NCBI GenBank assembly: GCA_020248865.1
Contig: JADCGS010000037.1
Span: forward strand, 41,568 to 105,567
Direction: 5' to 3'
DNA: 64,000 nucleotides
From: Burkholderiales bacterium
GTDB taxonomy: Bacteria > Pseudomonadota > Gammaproteobacteria > Burkholderiales > Burkholderiaceae_F
The notes beneath the pieces are model-generated. The model did not search any database. It was not told the DNA's origin and worked only from the letters and a program-made list of their open reading frames with translations. The position numbers were made by a program, and so were the translations under genes. This document shows, one piece after another, positions 26,726-40,842 of this stretch. Position 1 is the stretch's first letter; each line of letters starts with the position of its first letter.

Positions 26726-28363
26726 CTAGCGGCGCCGCTCGCGCGGCGGCTCTTCCTCGGGCGGACGGCGGCCCTGCCGCGCCAGCTCCTCGCGCTGTTC
26801 CTTGGCCTGCTGCTGCAGTTGGCGGATCCGCGCGTCGATCTCCGACAGCACATAGAAGTCGGCATCGGCGGCCCGCCGCGCCAGCTGCAACTGGTCGAGT
26901 GCCGCCGGCGTGGCGCCCAGCAGCAGGTAGGCCTCGGCGACCGCCTGGTGGTGCAGCGTCCGCCGTTCCAGCGCCGCGTAGCTCTTCGCCAGCGCCGCGT
27001 AGTAGCTGCTGTCGCTGCGCGGCAGTCCGAGCTGGTCTCGCAGGAAGGCGATCGCGGTCTCGTGCCGGCCGGCGCGCTGGAGCAGGTCGACGTAGTGCAT
27101 GGCCGTCAGGCGCGACAGCGGAAAGCGCTGCGTCGCGTCGCGCGCCAGCTCGAGGGCGGCCTCCCGCTCCTCGTTGCTGCCGGCCGCGGCGTAGCGGGTC
27201 TCGGAGACGAGCTTGTCGAGGGTGGCCGACGGAGCGCGCACCATTCGCCGCGCCGCCGCCGCAGCCTGCACCGCGCGCTCGTGCTGGCCCAGCCGCAGGG
27301 AGGCCAGCGCCAGACCGTACTGGGCTGCCGCTTCCGAGCCGGCGCTGCGGTTCGACAGCTGCGTGGCAAAGTGCTCCTGCGAGTCGCGCAGGCCCTGCAC
27401 GCTGGGGTCCTGCAGCACGCGCAGCCGGGCGCGGATCAGCGGGAAATCGGTGGAGTCGGCGCGCTGCCGCACTCGGGTTTCGCGCACCCGGGTCTGGATG
27501 TCGCCGATCCGCTCGACCGTCAGCGGGTGGGTGCGCAGGTACGAAGGGGCGGCGCTCTCGTACAGTCGCATGCCCTGCTGCAGCCGGCCGAAGAAGGTGG
27601 CCATGGCGCGCGCGTCGAAGCCGGCGTTCACCAGGATCTGAAAGCCCACGCGGTCGGCCTCGCGCTCGGCCTCACGCGAGAAGTTGAGCTGCTGCTGGAT
27701 GGCTGCCGCCTGGCCTCCCAGGATGGCCGCCTGCGTCAGGTCGCCACCGGACGAGGAGTTGCTGCGGGCCGCCAGCAGGGCCAGCAGCAGGGCGCCGATC
27801 GCAATGGCGGTGGCGTCCTTCTGGCGCGCCAGCATCCGCGCGATGTGCCGTTGCTCGACGTGGCCGATCTCGTGCGCGACCACCGCGGCCAGCTCGCTCT
27901 CGCTCTGCGCCGTCAGCACCAGTCCGGTGTGCAGTCCGATGAAGCCGCCCGGCAGCGCGAACGCGTTGATCATCGGGTCGCGGATGACGAAGAAGTTGAA
28001 GTCGATATGGCGCGCCGGGCTGGCCGCCACCAGCTGGTAGCCCAGCGCGTTCACGTACTCGGTGGCGTCCGGGTCGGCCAGGTACTGCGGGTCGCGCACC
28101 ACCTGACGCATGATCGATTCGCCAAGGCGCCGCTCGTTGGCCGGCGACAGGTCGTCGGCAGCCGCCTCGCCCAGCGTGGGCAGATCGTTGGCCGGCGGCA
28201 GCACCTGGGCGGGCGCGGGTGCGGGTGTCAGCGTCAGCGCGGCCGACAGCACCAGAGTCGGCAACAGCTTCAGCGGCAGCGGGCGGGCGGGCAGCAAGGG
28301 CGGGGCAGCGGAGGCGGCGGGGTCAGCGGAGGCAACGGGCAGCAGACGGAGGGCAGCAGGCAT
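26726..28363 (-). CDS. periplasmic M48 metalloprotease with TPR tail (BepA-like)
   Basis: About 545 residues. A hydrophobic export segment ([15 protein letters not shown], then PAPAPAQ) lies unusually far from the start because of a Pro/Ala-rich N-terminal extension. The protease part holds [17 protein letters not shown] (the HExxH zinc motif), with the third ligand expected in [12 protein letters not shown]. The C-terminal half is helical and TPR-like. BepA works at the outer membrane on assembly and turnover of LptD and BamA. The start is uncertain: Met at 28363 or 28402, or a later codon nearer the signal peptide. Confidence 0.88.
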   Translation of the reverse strand: MPAALRLLPVASADPAASAAPPLLPARPLPLKLLPTLVLSAALTLTPAPAPAQVLPPANDLPTLGEAAADDLSPANERRLGESIMRQVVRDPQYLADPDATEYVNALGYQLVAASPARHIDFNFFVIRDPMINAFALPGGFIGLHTGLVLTAQSESELAAVVAHEIGHVEQRHIARMLARQKDATAIAIGALLLALLAARSNSSSGGDLTQAAILGGQAAAIQQQLNFSREAEREADRVGFQILVNAGFDARAMATFFGRLQQGMRLYESAAPSYLRTHPLTVERIGDIQTRVRETRVRQRADSTDFPLIRARLRVLQDPSVQGLRDSQEHFATQLSNRSAGSEAAAQYGLALASLRLGQHERAVQAAAAARRMVRAPSATLDKLVSETRYAAAGSNEEREAALELARDATQRFPLSRLTAMHYVDLLQRAGRHETAIAFLRDQLGLPRSDSSYYAALAKSYAALERRTLHHQAVAEAYLLLGATPAALDQLQLARRAADADFYVLSEIDARIRQLQQQAKEQREELARQGRRPPEEEPPRERRR

Positions 28364-28552
28364 CGCACCGTTGGCGGACGAGCGGCCGTCAATGACCGGC
28401 AATCATGGCGCACCCTCGGCAAGCGCCCGTCTTTATGATAGTCGCCACCCGCTGATGGTTCCGCGATGGTTGGAGCGCCGGTGCGCAGCCGATGACGCAG
28501 CCGCCGGTGATCGCGCCGACCCCGCGCCGTCCAACCCGATCATGCCGACCAC

Positions 28553-29050
28553 ATGACCCAGGATTCCGCTGCCGACCGCCTGACCCACTTCGACGCCGCC
28601 GGGCAGGCGCACATGGTGGACGTGGGGGCCAAGGCCGACACGCACCGCGTGGCGGTCGCAGGCGGGCGCATCCGCATGCAGCCGGCCACGCTCGCCATGG
28701 TGCGCGACGGCAATGCCCGCAAGGGCGACGTGCTCGGCGTGGCGCGCGTTGCGGCCATCCAGGCGGCCAAGCGCGCAAGCGAGCTCATTCCCCTGTGCCA
28801 CCCGCTGGCGTTGACGCGGGTGGCGGTGGACTTCGCCATCGACGAGGCGCTGGGCGCAGTGCGCTGCCGGGTGCAGGCCGAGACGCGTGGACCCACGGGC
28901 GTGGAGATGGAGGCGCTGACGGCCGTGCAGGTGGGCCTGCTCACCATCTACGACATGTGCAAGGCGGTCGATCGCGGCATGGTGATCGAGGATGTCGCGC
29001 TGCTCGAAAAGCGTGGCGGCAAGAGCGGCGACTGGGTGCGGCCGGCGTAA
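28553..29050 (+). CDS. moaC: cyclic pyranopterin monophosphate synthase
   Basis: Converts the MoaA product to cyclic pyranopterin monophosphate in molybdenum cofactor synthesis. The 165 residues include [43 protein letters not shown] and the C-terminal KRGGKSGDW, all conserved in MoaC with the catalytic Lys and Asp. Normal length. It stands alone between the M48 protease and the DAO oxidoreductase genes; no other moa gene is near. Confidence 0.96.
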   Translation: MTQDSAADRLTHFDAAGQAHMVDVGAKADTHRVAVAGGRIRMQPATLAMVRDGNARKGDVLGVARVAAIQAAKRASELIPLCHPLALTRVAVDFAIDEALGAVRCRVQAETRGPTGVEMEALTAVQVGLLTIYDMCKAVDRGMVIEDVALLEKRGGKSGDWVRPA

Positions 29051-29107
29051 TGACTGGACCGCGGATTGGTGGGCCTCGTCCGGCCGATGTGCGATCCACC
29101 TTCACGC

Positions 29108-30334
29108 TCAGATGACATTGGCCTCGCGCAGCGGCTGCCCGTCGAGCAGTCGCTGCGGCGACAGCGGCGCCAGGTCGAGCGTGCCATAGCGGCCGGTGGC
29201 GATCAGCTCCGCCAGCCCGCGCCCGACCGCCGGCGCCTGCTGCATCCCGTGGCCCGAAAAGCCGCAGGCCAGATACAGGCCCTCGCTGCCCGGCACGGCG
29301 CCGACCAGGCCGTTTTGGTCGAAGGTGTTCATCTCGTAGTAGCCGGCCCAGGCCCGTTCCAGCCGCAACGATTCGAATGCCGGCACCCGTGCAGCCAGCC
29401 GTGGCCACAGCCACTGGTCGAACAGGCCGTGATCGATGGCCTCCAGCGGCGCTTCGTCCGGATCGCTGTCCCGCGGCGGCGCGCCGCAGAGGAAGCGGTT
29501 GCCCTCCGGGCGGAACCAAAAGCCGCTCGGGTCGATCAGCAACGGGCAGTGCGCCAGTTGCGCCGGCGAGCGGAATACGAACACGTCACGCTTGCGCGGC
29601 CGCACCGGCAAGGGCAGAACACCGGCGAGCAGGGGTGCCGACCAGGCACCGGCCGTGACGACCACCGCGGCGGCGCATCGGCGTGTGCCGCTGGTGCAGA
29701 CCACAGTGGCCACCCGCGGCCCGGCCATCTCGATAGCCGTCACCTCGTCGGCAACGAAGGTCACGCCCAGGGCGCGCGCCTTGCGGCGGAACGCCTGCAG
29801 CACGCTGTAGCCATCGAACCAGCCTTCGCCGCTGTTCTCCGTGCTCAATCCCAGGCTGCCGCCGGCCAGGTCGTCGACGGCGAGCCAGGCAAAACGCTGC
29901 GCCAGCGCCGCGCGGTCGAGCAGCAGCGTGCTGGCCCCGTGCTGCGCCTGCAAGGCGGCGTTGGCCTGCAGCACCGGCATGCCGGCGGCGGTTGCCAGGT
30001 ACAGGTAGCCGGGCTCGACCAGCCCGATCTGCGGTGCCTCGCCGTCGACGGCGAGTGCGGCGCCGATGCGGCGGTAGAAGGCAAGGCTCGACTGCGACAG
30101 GACGATGTTGATGGCCGTGGAAAACTGGTGGCGGATGGAACTGGCCGACAGGCTGCTGGAGGCGCGTCGATAGGCCGGGTCGCGCTCGATCACGCTGACG
30201 CGCAGGCCGTGGTCGCCCGCCAGGAAGCAGGCGGTGGCCGCGCCCATCACGCCGGCGCCGACGATCAGAACGTCGGGACTGGACGCGGTGCCGCCGCCGC
30301 CGCCATCCCGGCTGCCACCTAGAATCAGCGTCAT
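29108..30334 (-). CDS. DAO-type FAD-dependent oxidoreductase
   Basis: A 408-residue flavoprotein. The FAD-binding motif is VLIVGAGVMGAATACFLA, and the C-terminal YEMNTFDQNGLVGAVPGSEGLYLACGFSGHGMQQAPAVGRGLAELI matches glycine/sarcosine/D-amino-acid oxidases and the FOXRED1 group. Substrate unknown, probably a secondary amine or amino acid. The only usable ATG (30334) overlaps the start of the divergent ornithine-cyclodeaminase-like gene by two bases. An in-frame stop four codons upstream closes off any extension. The ribosome-binding site candidate CGGAG lies almost against the ATG. Confidence 0.85.
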   Translation of the reverse strand: MTLILGGSRDGGGGGTASSPDVLIVGAGVMGAATACFLAGDHGLRVSVIERDPAYRRASSSLSASSIRHQFSTAINIVLSQSSLAFYRRIGAALAVDGEAPQIGLVEPGYLYLATAAGMPVLQANAALQAQHGASTLLLDRAALAQRFAWLAVDDLAGGSLGLSTENSGEGWFDGYSVLQAFRRKARALGVTFVADEVTAIEMAGPRVATVVCTSGTRRCAAAVVVTAGAWSAPLLAGVLPLPVRPRKRDVFVFRSPAQLAHCPLLIDPSGFWFRPEGNRFLCGAPPRDSDPDEAPLEAIDHGLFDQWLWPRLAARVPAFESLRLERAWAGYYEMNTFDQNGLVGAVPGSEGLYLACGFSGHGMQQAPAVGRGLAELIATGRYGTLDLAPLSPQRLLDGQPLREANVI

Positions 30335-31274
30335 GCTCCGATTCTATGCAGCCGACGCAGTCCACGCGGCGCTCGACTGGCACCGCTTGGCCGATGCGCT
30401 GGCGGCCGCATTCGCCGGCGGCGCGCAGGTGCCGCTGCGCCTTGCCCATGGCCTCGGCGGCGGCGACACGCTGCTGCTGATGCCGGCCTGGCGCCAGGCA
30501 AAGGCTGAAGACCAAGGCGCGCTCGGCGTCAAGCTGGTGACGGTCATGCCGGGGGCTGCCGCGCGCGGCGCGTCGACAGTGGCGGCGCTGTACCTGCTGC
30601 TCGACCGCGCCACCGGCGAGGCGCGCGCGGTCATCGAGGGCGAGGCGCTCACCGTGCGGCGCACGGCGGCGGCATCGGCGCTGGCCGCACGCCATCTGGC
30701 GCGTGCCGACAGCCAGCGCCTGCTGGTCATCGGCACCGGCCGGCTCGCGCCCTGGATGGTGCGCGCCCATTGCGCCCTCAAGCCGTCGCTCACCCGCGTG
30801 GCGCTGTGGGGACGGCGCGCGGCGGCGGTGCAAACACTGGCGCAGACGCTGCGCGATGAGGGGCTGCCGGTCGAGGCGGCCTTCGACCTGGAGGAGGCGG
30901 TCCAGGCCGCCGACCTCGTTTGCTGTGCGACGACCTCCACCGTGCCGATCGTGCGCGGCGCCTGGCTGCGCGATGGCACGCACCTTGATCTGGTTGGCGG
31001 CTTCACCCGCGCGATGCGCGAGGCCGATGACGCGGCGATAGCGCGCGCCCGCATCATCGTCGACACTTATGCCGGCGCGCTCGCCGAGGCCGGTGACCTT
31101 GTCGTGCCGCTGGAAGCGGGCATGATGGCGCGTTCGCAGGTGGTTGCCGAACTGGCGGAAGTGCTGCGCGGCGAGCGCCCCGGGCGCACGCGCGCGGGCG
31201 AGATCACGGTGTTCAAGTCGGTGGGGACGGCACTGGAAGACCTGGCCGCCGCCGAACTGGTCGCCCGCACCTGA
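30333..31274 (+). CDS. ornithine cyclodeaminase/mu-crystallin family reductase
   Basis: A 313-residue NAD(P)-binding protein of the OCD/mu-crystallin family, which includes ornithine cyclodeaminase and delta1-pyrroline-2-carboxylate or ketimine reductases. It shows VPLRLAHGLGGGDTLLLMPAW, LGVKLVTVMPG, the Rossmann segment RLLVIGTGRLAPWMVRAH and GEITVFKSVGTALEDLAAA. Divergent from, and overlapping the start of, the DAO oxidoreductase. The two likely act on related imino or amino acids, for example an oxidase forming an imine and this enzyme reducing one; this is inference. Confidence 0.85.
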   Translation: MLRFYAADAVHAALDWHRLADALAAAFAGGAQVPLRLAHGLGGGDTLLLMPAWRQAKAEDQGALGVKLVTVMPGAAARGASTVAALYLLLDRATGEARAVIEGEALTVRRTAAASALAARHLARADSQRLLVIGTGRLAPWMVRAHCALKPSLTRVALWGRRAAAVQTLAQTLRDEGLPVEAAFDLEEAVQAADLVCCATTSTVPIVRGAWLRDGTHLDLVGGFTRAMREADDAAIARARIIVDTYAGALAEAGDLVVPLEAGMMARSQVVAELAEVLRGERPGRTRAGEITVFKSVGTALEDLAAAELVART

Positions 31275-31307
31275 GCGCGTGCGGCGCCGCGCGCTCCGCG
31301 CCGCGGC

Positions 31308-33591
<2,284 letters not shown>

Positions 33592-33693
33592 ACGGCGCGA
33601 TGCGCGGCGCCGCCGGCAGGGAATAATCGCGCGCTAGGCACTGTTTCAACGGCAACCTGGGCATCGGGCCCGGACCGTCACCAGGGGAGTCTG

Positions 33694-34143
33694 ATGAAAG
33701 CACTGGTCTGCACAATGTTCACCGCCATCGCGGCTGCGGTCGCCATGCCGGTTCACGCCCAGTTTTCCAAGCCGGAAGATGCGGTCCGCTACCGCCAGTC
33801 GGCGTTTTTCCTGATGGGCCAGCAGATGGGCCGCATCAACGGCCAGTTGCGCGCCGACAAGCCGAACCTGCAGACGATCCAGAGTGCCGCAGCGCTGCTC
33901 AATGCCGTCGACCAGGCACCGTATGAGGGCTTCGGACCCGGCACCGAGACGCTGAAGTCGCGCACCAAGCCCGAGCTCTACCGGGACGGCCCCAAGGTGC
34001 GTGAACTGGCCGAGCGGATGCAGGCCGAGGTCACCAAGCTCGATGCCGCAGCCAAGAGCGGCGACCTGGCGGCCGTCCGTGCGGCGTTTGGCGCGGTTGG
34101 ACAGAGCTGCAAGGCCTGCCACGACCAGTACCGCACCGACTGA
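33694..34143 (+). CDS. cytochrome c'
   Basis: A 149-residue periplasmic haem protein. The signal peptide MKALVCTMFTAIAAAVAMPVHAQ is followed by a four-helix sequence and a C-terminal haem c motif CKACH (residues near 138-142), the normal place in cytochrome c'. These proteins bind NO and CO and help tolerate nitrosative stress. A good ribosome-binding site (AGGGGAG) precedes ATG 33694. A terminator follows, and a cytochrome b561 gene lies beyond it in the opposite direction; cytochrome c' is often found with such a membrane cytochrome. Confidence 0.93.
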   Translation: MKALVCTMFTAIAAAVAMPVHAQFSKPEDAVRYRQSAFFLMGQQMGRINGQLRADKPNLQTIQSAAALLNAVDQAPYEGFGPGTETLKSRTKPELYRDGPKVRELAERMQAEVTKLDAAAKSGDLAAVRAAFGAVGQSCKACHDQYRTD

Positions 34144-34166
34144 GCCACCGGCTGCGCCGGAACAAG

Positions 34167-34192
34167 GGGCCGCGACAGCCGGCCCTTTTTCT
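34167..34192 (+). terminator. rho-independent terminator after cytochrome c'
   Basis: GGGCCG and CGGCCC form a 6-bp GC stem with a 7-nt loop, followed by TTTTT, 24 bp after the cytochrome c' stop codon. Confidence 0.85.
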
Positions 34193-34213
34193 TGCGCGCA
34201 ACGCGCGCCGCGC

Positions 34214-34903
34214 TCACAGCGTGACGATGTAGCCGACCAGCGCGGCGGACAGCGCTGCCAGCAGGGCGGCCCGCAGGCGCATCGCTGCGTCGTCGCGGGC
34301 CGGCTCGGCGGCAGCCCGCCGGTCGCCGCTCAGCATGGGGCGCAGCAGATCCTGGCGCAGCACCAGGCGATAGAAGGCGATGGCCGCCAGGTGCAGGCCG
34401 ACCAGGCCGTAGAGCAGGTACTCACCCCGCTTGTGGACGCGCGTCAGCGTGTCGCTAGCCGCGCCGGAGACCAGCTTGGCCAGCGGTCCCTCGGTGGCAA
34501 TCGCGTCGTTGGCAAACAGGCCGCTGGCAGCCTGCACCAGCAGCGCCGCCAGCAGGGCGAGCACCGACAACGCGCCCAGCGGACTGTGGCCGGCGCCCTG
34601 CGCACCGCGGCCGCGCAGGTAGTCGAGCACCGCGCGCGGCCCGCGCACGAAGTTGGCAAAGCGCGCATAGCGGCTGCCGGCAAAGCCCCAGAGCAAGCGG
34701 AACAGCAGCAGCGCGAGGATCGCGTAGCCGGCGCGCATGTGCCAGTCCATCCACAAGCCGCCCAGCTTGGCGGTCACGACCGAGCACAGCACCAGCGCGG
34801 CCAGCAACCAGTGAAACAGGCGCGTCGGCAGGTCCCAGATGCGGACCTGACCGGCGCCCGCCGTGGCGTGCTCGCCGCGCGGTGAGCTGTCCTTGCTCAT
34901 CAT
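34214..34903 (-). CDS. cytochrome b561 family protein
   Basis: A 229-residue inner-membrane cytochrome. It starts with RIWDLPTRLFHWLLAALV and has paired histidines in helices, FHW near residue 30, DWHMRAGY, THVHKRGE-like RVHKRGEYLLYGLVGLH: the di-haem four-helix layout of the Ni/Fe-hydrogenase-type b subunit and cytochrome b561. It probably passes electrons from quinol to a periplasmic c-type cytochrome such as the neighbouring cytochrome c'; the pairing is inferred from position. Two adjacent Met codons (34903 and 34900) could start it. Confidence 0.88.
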   Translation of the reverse strand: MMSKDSSPRGEHATAGAGQVRIWDLPTRLFHWLLAALVLCSVVTAKLGGLWMDWHMRAGYAILALLLFRLLWGFAGSRYARFANFVRGPRAVLDYLRGRGAQGAGHSPLGALSVLALLAALLVQAASGLFANDAIATEGPLAKLVSGAASDTLTRVHKRGEYLLYGLVGLHLAAIAFYRLVLRQDLLRPMLSGDRRAAAEPARDDAAMRLRAALLAALSAALVGYIVTL

Positions 34904-34929
34904 GCGGGCGTCCGGCAGTTGTCGCTGGG

Positions 34930-35865
34930 CTACGGCACCAGCGACTGCTCTTCTTCCTTCTTGACCGGCTTGATCAGGTCTTCGCGCTTCACACCCAGGT
35001 ACATGGCGATCGCCGCCGCCACGAACACCGACGAGTAGATGCCGAAGACGATGCCGATGGTCAGCGCCAGCGCGAAGTAGTGCAGCGCCGGCCCGCCGAA
35101 AATCAGCATGGCGAGCGTCATGCACAACGTGGAGCCGTGCGTGATCATGGTGCGGCTGATGGTGGCGGTGATCGCCGAGTCGATCGCCTCGACCGTGCTC
35201 ATTTTGCGGTACCGCTTGAAGTGCTCGCGCACGCGGTCGAAGATGATCACCGACTCGTTCACCGAGTAGCCGAGCACCGCCAGGATGGCCGCCAGCACCG
35301 GCAGGGAGAACTCCCAGCCGAAGATGGCGAACAGGCCGACCACGAGGATCACGTCGTGCATGTTGGCGATGATCGCCGCCACCGAGAACTTCCACTCGAA
35401 GCGGAAGGCCAGGTAGATCATGATCCCCACCACGACGATGATCAGCGCCACCGCGCCGTCGTGCGCCAGCTCCGCGCCCACGGCCGGGCCGACGAACTCC
35501 ACGCGCTGCAGCTCGGCGCTGGCGTCCTGCGCCTTCAGCGTGGCCATGACCTTATCGGCCTGCTGGCCCGACGAGTAGCCCGGCTGCAGAGGCAGCCGGA
35601 TCAGCACATCGCGGCTGGTGCCGAAGTTCTGCACCTGGAACTCGCCCCAACCCTTGCCTTCGACGGCGCCGCGGATCTTCTCCAGGTCGGCCGCCTGTGA
35701 ATAGCGCACCTCCATCAGCGTGCCGCCGGTGAACTCGACCGACAGGTTCAGACCGCGGAAGAAGAGAAAGCCCACCGCGACGAGGAAGGTGACCACGCTG
35801 ATCCCGTTGAGGATCAGCGAGTACTTCATGAAGGGGATCGTGCGCTTGATGCGGAAGAATTCCAT
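34930..35865 (-). CDS. secF: protein translocase subunit SecF
   Basis: A 311-residue six-helix membrane protein with the SecF signatures VEFTGGTLMEVRY near the N-terminus and GYSVNESVIIFDRVREHFK in the fourth helix region, plus SRTMITHGSTL. With SecD and YajC it uses the proton-motive force to pull exported proteins through SecYEG. It follows secD by 17 bp on the same strand. The charged tail (KREDLIKPVKKEEEQS) is cytoplasmic. Met 35865 (MEFFRIKRTIPFM) starts the conserved region. Confidence 0.96.
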   Translation of the reverse strand: MEFFRIKRTIPFMKYSLILNGISVVTFLVAVGFLFFRGLNLSVEFTGGTLMEVRYSQAADLEKIRGAVEGKGWGEFQVQNFGTSRDVLIRLPLQPGYSSGQQADKVMATLKAQDASAELQRVEFVGPAVGAELAHDGAVALIIVVVGIMIYLAFRFEWKFSVAAIIANMHDVILVVGLFAIFGWEFSLPVLAAILAVLGYSVNESVIIFDRVREHFKRYRKMSTVEAIDSAITATISRTMITHGSTLCMTLAMLIFGGPALHYFALALTIGIVFGIYSSVFVAAAIAMYLGVKREDLIKPVKKEEEQSLVP

Positions 35866-35882
35866 GGCCTTCGCTCCCCGGG

Positions 35883-37760
35883 CTACTTCGCGTTCGCGCC
35901 GGCCGTCGTGCCCGGCTTCCAAACCGCGCCAATCGACAGGCTGCCGAGCTTCTTGCGCGAGCCGTAGGTCAGGTTGACGAGCGCCCGCGACACGAACACC
36001 GCGGTGAAGATCGAGGTCAGGATGCCCAGGCAGTGCACCACGGCAAAGCCGCGCACCGGACCCGAGCCGAACAGCAGCAGTGCCAGACCGGCGATCAGCG
36101 TGGTGATGTTGGAGTCCAGGATGGTGGCAAAGGCCTTGTCGTAGCCCTCGGTGATGGCCTGCTGCGGCGTGCGGCCGGCACGCAGTTCTTCGCGCACGCG
36201 TTCGTTGATCAGCACGTTGGCGTCGATGGCCATGCCGAGCGTCAGCGCGATGGCCGCAATACCGGGCAGCGTGAGGGTGGCCTGCAGCATCGACAGCAGC
36301 GCCACCAGCAACATGACGTTGGCGGTCAGGGCCACCGCCGAAATGAGGCCGAACACACGGTAGTAGACCACCATGAAGATGGCGATTGCCAGAAAGCCAT
36401 AGAGCGTCGACTTGAAGCCGCGCTCGATGTTCTCGGCGCCCAGGCTGGGGCCGATGGTGCGCTCCTCGATGATTTCCATCGGTGCGGCCAGCGAGCCCGA
36501 GCGGATCAGCAGCGCCAGGTCGTTGGTTTCCTGGGTGCTGAACTGACCGGTGATCTGGAAGCGGTTGCCGAATTCACTCTGGATCGTGGCCACCGAGATC
36601 GCCTCGCCCCGACCCTTCTCGTACAGGACGATGGCCATCAGCTTCTTGAGGTTCTCGCGAGTGGCCTGCCGCATGGCGGCACCACCCCGCGCGTCCAGCG
36701 ACACCGCAACGGCCGGGCGCTGGTTCTCGTCGAAGGTGGCGTTGGCATCGATCAGCTGGTCGCCGGTGACCACCACCTGCCGCCGCAGCGGCACCATGCG
36801 CGTGGAGCCGTCGGGCCGCCGCTCGGGAACGCTTTGCGCGCCGGGCGAGTTGGCGGCCATCGCCTCCTCGTCGACCAGGCGGATCTCCAGGGTGGCCGTG
36901 CGGCCGAGGATCTGCTTGGCGCGCGCCACGTCCTGCACGCCGGGCAACTGCACCACCACGCGGTCGGCGCCCTGCTGCTGGATCACCGGCTCGGCGACAC
37001 CCAGCTCGTTGATGCGGTTGTGCAGGGTGCCGATGTTCTGCTTGAGCGCATTGGCCTGGATGTCGCGCGAGGCATTCGGGCTCAGCGCGACCAGCAGCCG
37101 CAGATCCTCGCCGCTGCCCTCGTCGCGCACCAGCAGGTCGCGGTTGAAGTCGCGGATCACGCCGTCGGCGCGCTTGCGCGTCTCGTCGTCGCGGAACCGT
37201 ACCTCGACCTCGCTGCCGGAGCGGCTGATCCCGGTGTGTCGCAGGTTTTTCTCGCGCAGCAGCGTGCGCAGCTCGCCGGTCAGCGCCTCCATGCGCTTGT
37301 CCACCGCCTGCCGCATGTCGACCTGCATCAGGAAGTGCACGCCGCCGCGCAGGTCCAGGCCGAGGTACATGGGTGCCGCGTGCAGTGCGGCCAGCCACTG
37401 CGGCGTGCGCGGCACCAGGTTCAGGGCCACCACGAAGCTGGGATCGGAGGCGTCTCGGTTCAGCGCCCGGTCGACCGCATCCTTGGCCTTGAGCTGCGTA
37501 TCGGTGTCGGCAAACCGCGCGCGCACCGTGAAGTTGTTCTGCCCGGTGGCGTCCATGCTGACGCCCTGATGCTCCAGACCGGCTTCCTTGAGCACGGTCT
37601 CGACGCGGCCCATCAACGCCGCATCCACCCTTACCGTGCCCTTGGCGCTCGACACCTGCACCGCCGGCGCCTCGCCGAAGAAGTTGGGCAGGGTGTAGAT
37701 CGTCCCGATCAGCAGCGCGACCGCGATGACGATGTATTTCCAGAGAGGGTAGCGATTCAT
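35883..37760 (-). CDS. secD: protein translocase subunit SecD
   Basis: A 625-residue RND-like membrane protein. An N-terminal helix (MNRYPLWKYIVIAVALLIG) leads to a large periplasmic part with LGLDLRGGVHFLMQVDM, then five helices with GMAIDANVLINERVREELR and VLINE/AFATILDSNITTLIAGLALLLFG. Size and motifs match SecD. It is preceded by yajC (170 bp gap) and followed by secF, forming the usual yajC-secD-secF order downstream of queA-tgt. Confidence 0.96.
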   Translation of the reverse strand: MNRYPLWKYIVIAVALLIGTIYTLPNFFGEAPAVQVSSAKGTVRVDAALMGRVETVLKEAGLEHQGVSMDATGQNNFTVRARFADTDTQLKAKDAVDRALNRDASDPSFVVALNLVPRTPQWLAALHAAPMYLGLDLRGGVHFLMQVDMRQAVDKRMEALTGELRTLLREKNLRHTGISRSGSEVEVRFRDDETRKRADGVIRDFNRDLLVRDEGSGEDLRLLVALSPNASRDIQANALKQNIGTLHNRINELGVAEPVIQQQGADRVVVQLPGVQDVARAKQILGRTATLEIRLVDEEAMAANSPGAQSVPERRPDGSTRMVPLRRQVVVTGDQLIDANATFDENQRPAVAVSLDARGGAAMRQATRENLKKLMAIVLYEKGRGEAISVATIQSEFGNRFQITGQFSTQETNDLALLIRSGSLAAPMEIIEERTIGPSLGAENIERGFKSTLYGFLAIAIFMVVYYRVFGLISAVALTANVMLLVALLSMLQATLTLPGIAAIALTLGMAIDANVLINERVREELRAGRTPQQAITEGYDKAFATILDSNITTLIAGLALLLFGSGPVRGFAVVHCLGILTSIFTAVFVSRALVNLTYGSRKKLGSLSIGAVWKPGTTAGANAK

Positions 37761-37930
37761 GGTGTGCCTGGTTGGCGTGTGCGCGTGGCCGGCGGGACCG
37801 TGCATGCAAGAAAGCTCGGTTGGGCGCGCTGCCCGCCGCCGCAGGTCGGCGAGCGACCGGGCGCGGCCGGGTCACGGGCAACCGGTGCGTGCATCGTGCT
37901 GCCTGCGCCCCCGCGCTGCCGGCGGCCGTC

Positions 37931-38275
37931 CTAGATGCTCTTCATCGTGCCCTTGGGCAGCAGCGTCTGCACGGCCACGCGCTGCAGGCTCACCTCGACC
38001 GGCTTGTTGTCGACGGTGGTGATCTGAACCGTGACGTACTGGTCGGTCAGGTCGGTGATCTTGCCGATCAGCCCGCCGGCGGTCAGCACCTCGTCGCCTT
38101 TGTTGAGCGCGTCGACCATGGCCTTGTGTTCCTTCTGTCGCTTGACCTGTGGGCGGATCAGCAGGAAGTAGAACACCACGAAGATCAGGACCATGAACAG
38201 GATCGAGGTCCAGGCGCCTTCGGTGCCGGCGGCGGCGGGCGCGGTCTGGGCGTAGGCGTTGGAGATGAAGAACAT
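37931..38275 (-). CDS. yajC: Sec translocon accessory protein YajC
   Basis: A 114-residue single-pass membrane protein: MFFISNAYAQ followed by one helix (SILFMVLIFVVFYFLLIRPQVKRQKEHK) and a cytoplasmic part with LNKGDEVLTAGGLIGKI. RPQxKRxKEH is the family signature. It is the first gene of the yajC-secD-secF block. The 262 bp up to tgt separate it from the queuosine genes, and a TATAAT lies in that gap, so it may have its own promoter. Confidence 0.95.
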   Translation of the reverse strand: MFFISNAYAQTAPAAAGTEGAWTSILFMVLIFVVFYFLLIRPQVKRQKEHKAMVDALNKGDEVLTAGGLIGKITDLTDQYVTVQITTVDNKPVEVSLQRVAVQTLLPKGTMKSI

Positions 38276-38424
38276 GCGTGCTCCGGTAACGACTTTCTGG
38301 CGGGTTGCCTTGGATGGGGGCGGGCCGGCGGCGCGCTGGGCGCCGGCGCAGGATGGGCGTTTCGCCCGGTGCAGGGCGCCGGACGGGGGGGGCGCGACTG
38401 CGATCCCCCGCAGTTACGAATTCG

Positions 38425-38430
38425 ATTATA
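38425..38430 (-). promoter_or_regulatory. possible -10 (TATAAT) upstream of yajC
   Basis: A consensus TATAAT on the minus strand lies 150 bp before the yajC start, within an AT-richer patch of otherwise very GC-rich DNA. No good -35 was found at 16-18 bp, so the promoter is tentative. Confidence 0.4.
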
Positions 38431-38537
38431 GCCAGCCGGCCTGTCGCGCGCCGCCGCCCCGGACGGTGTTGCGAGAGGGAGAGCACGCGGTGGCGCGGTG
38501 GGTCCGGAAGGGCGCGGTGCGGCCGGCGCGCGTGCTC

Positions 38538-40732
<2,195 letters not shown>

Positions 40733-40842
40733 GGCTTGACCGGCCAGAGGAGTCGGGATAGGAGTCGGGAAAGGCGCGCATGGTACCGGCCGGCGGGCTG
40801 CGGCATCATGGGCGGACTGTCACCCTTGCCACAGTCCGCCAC

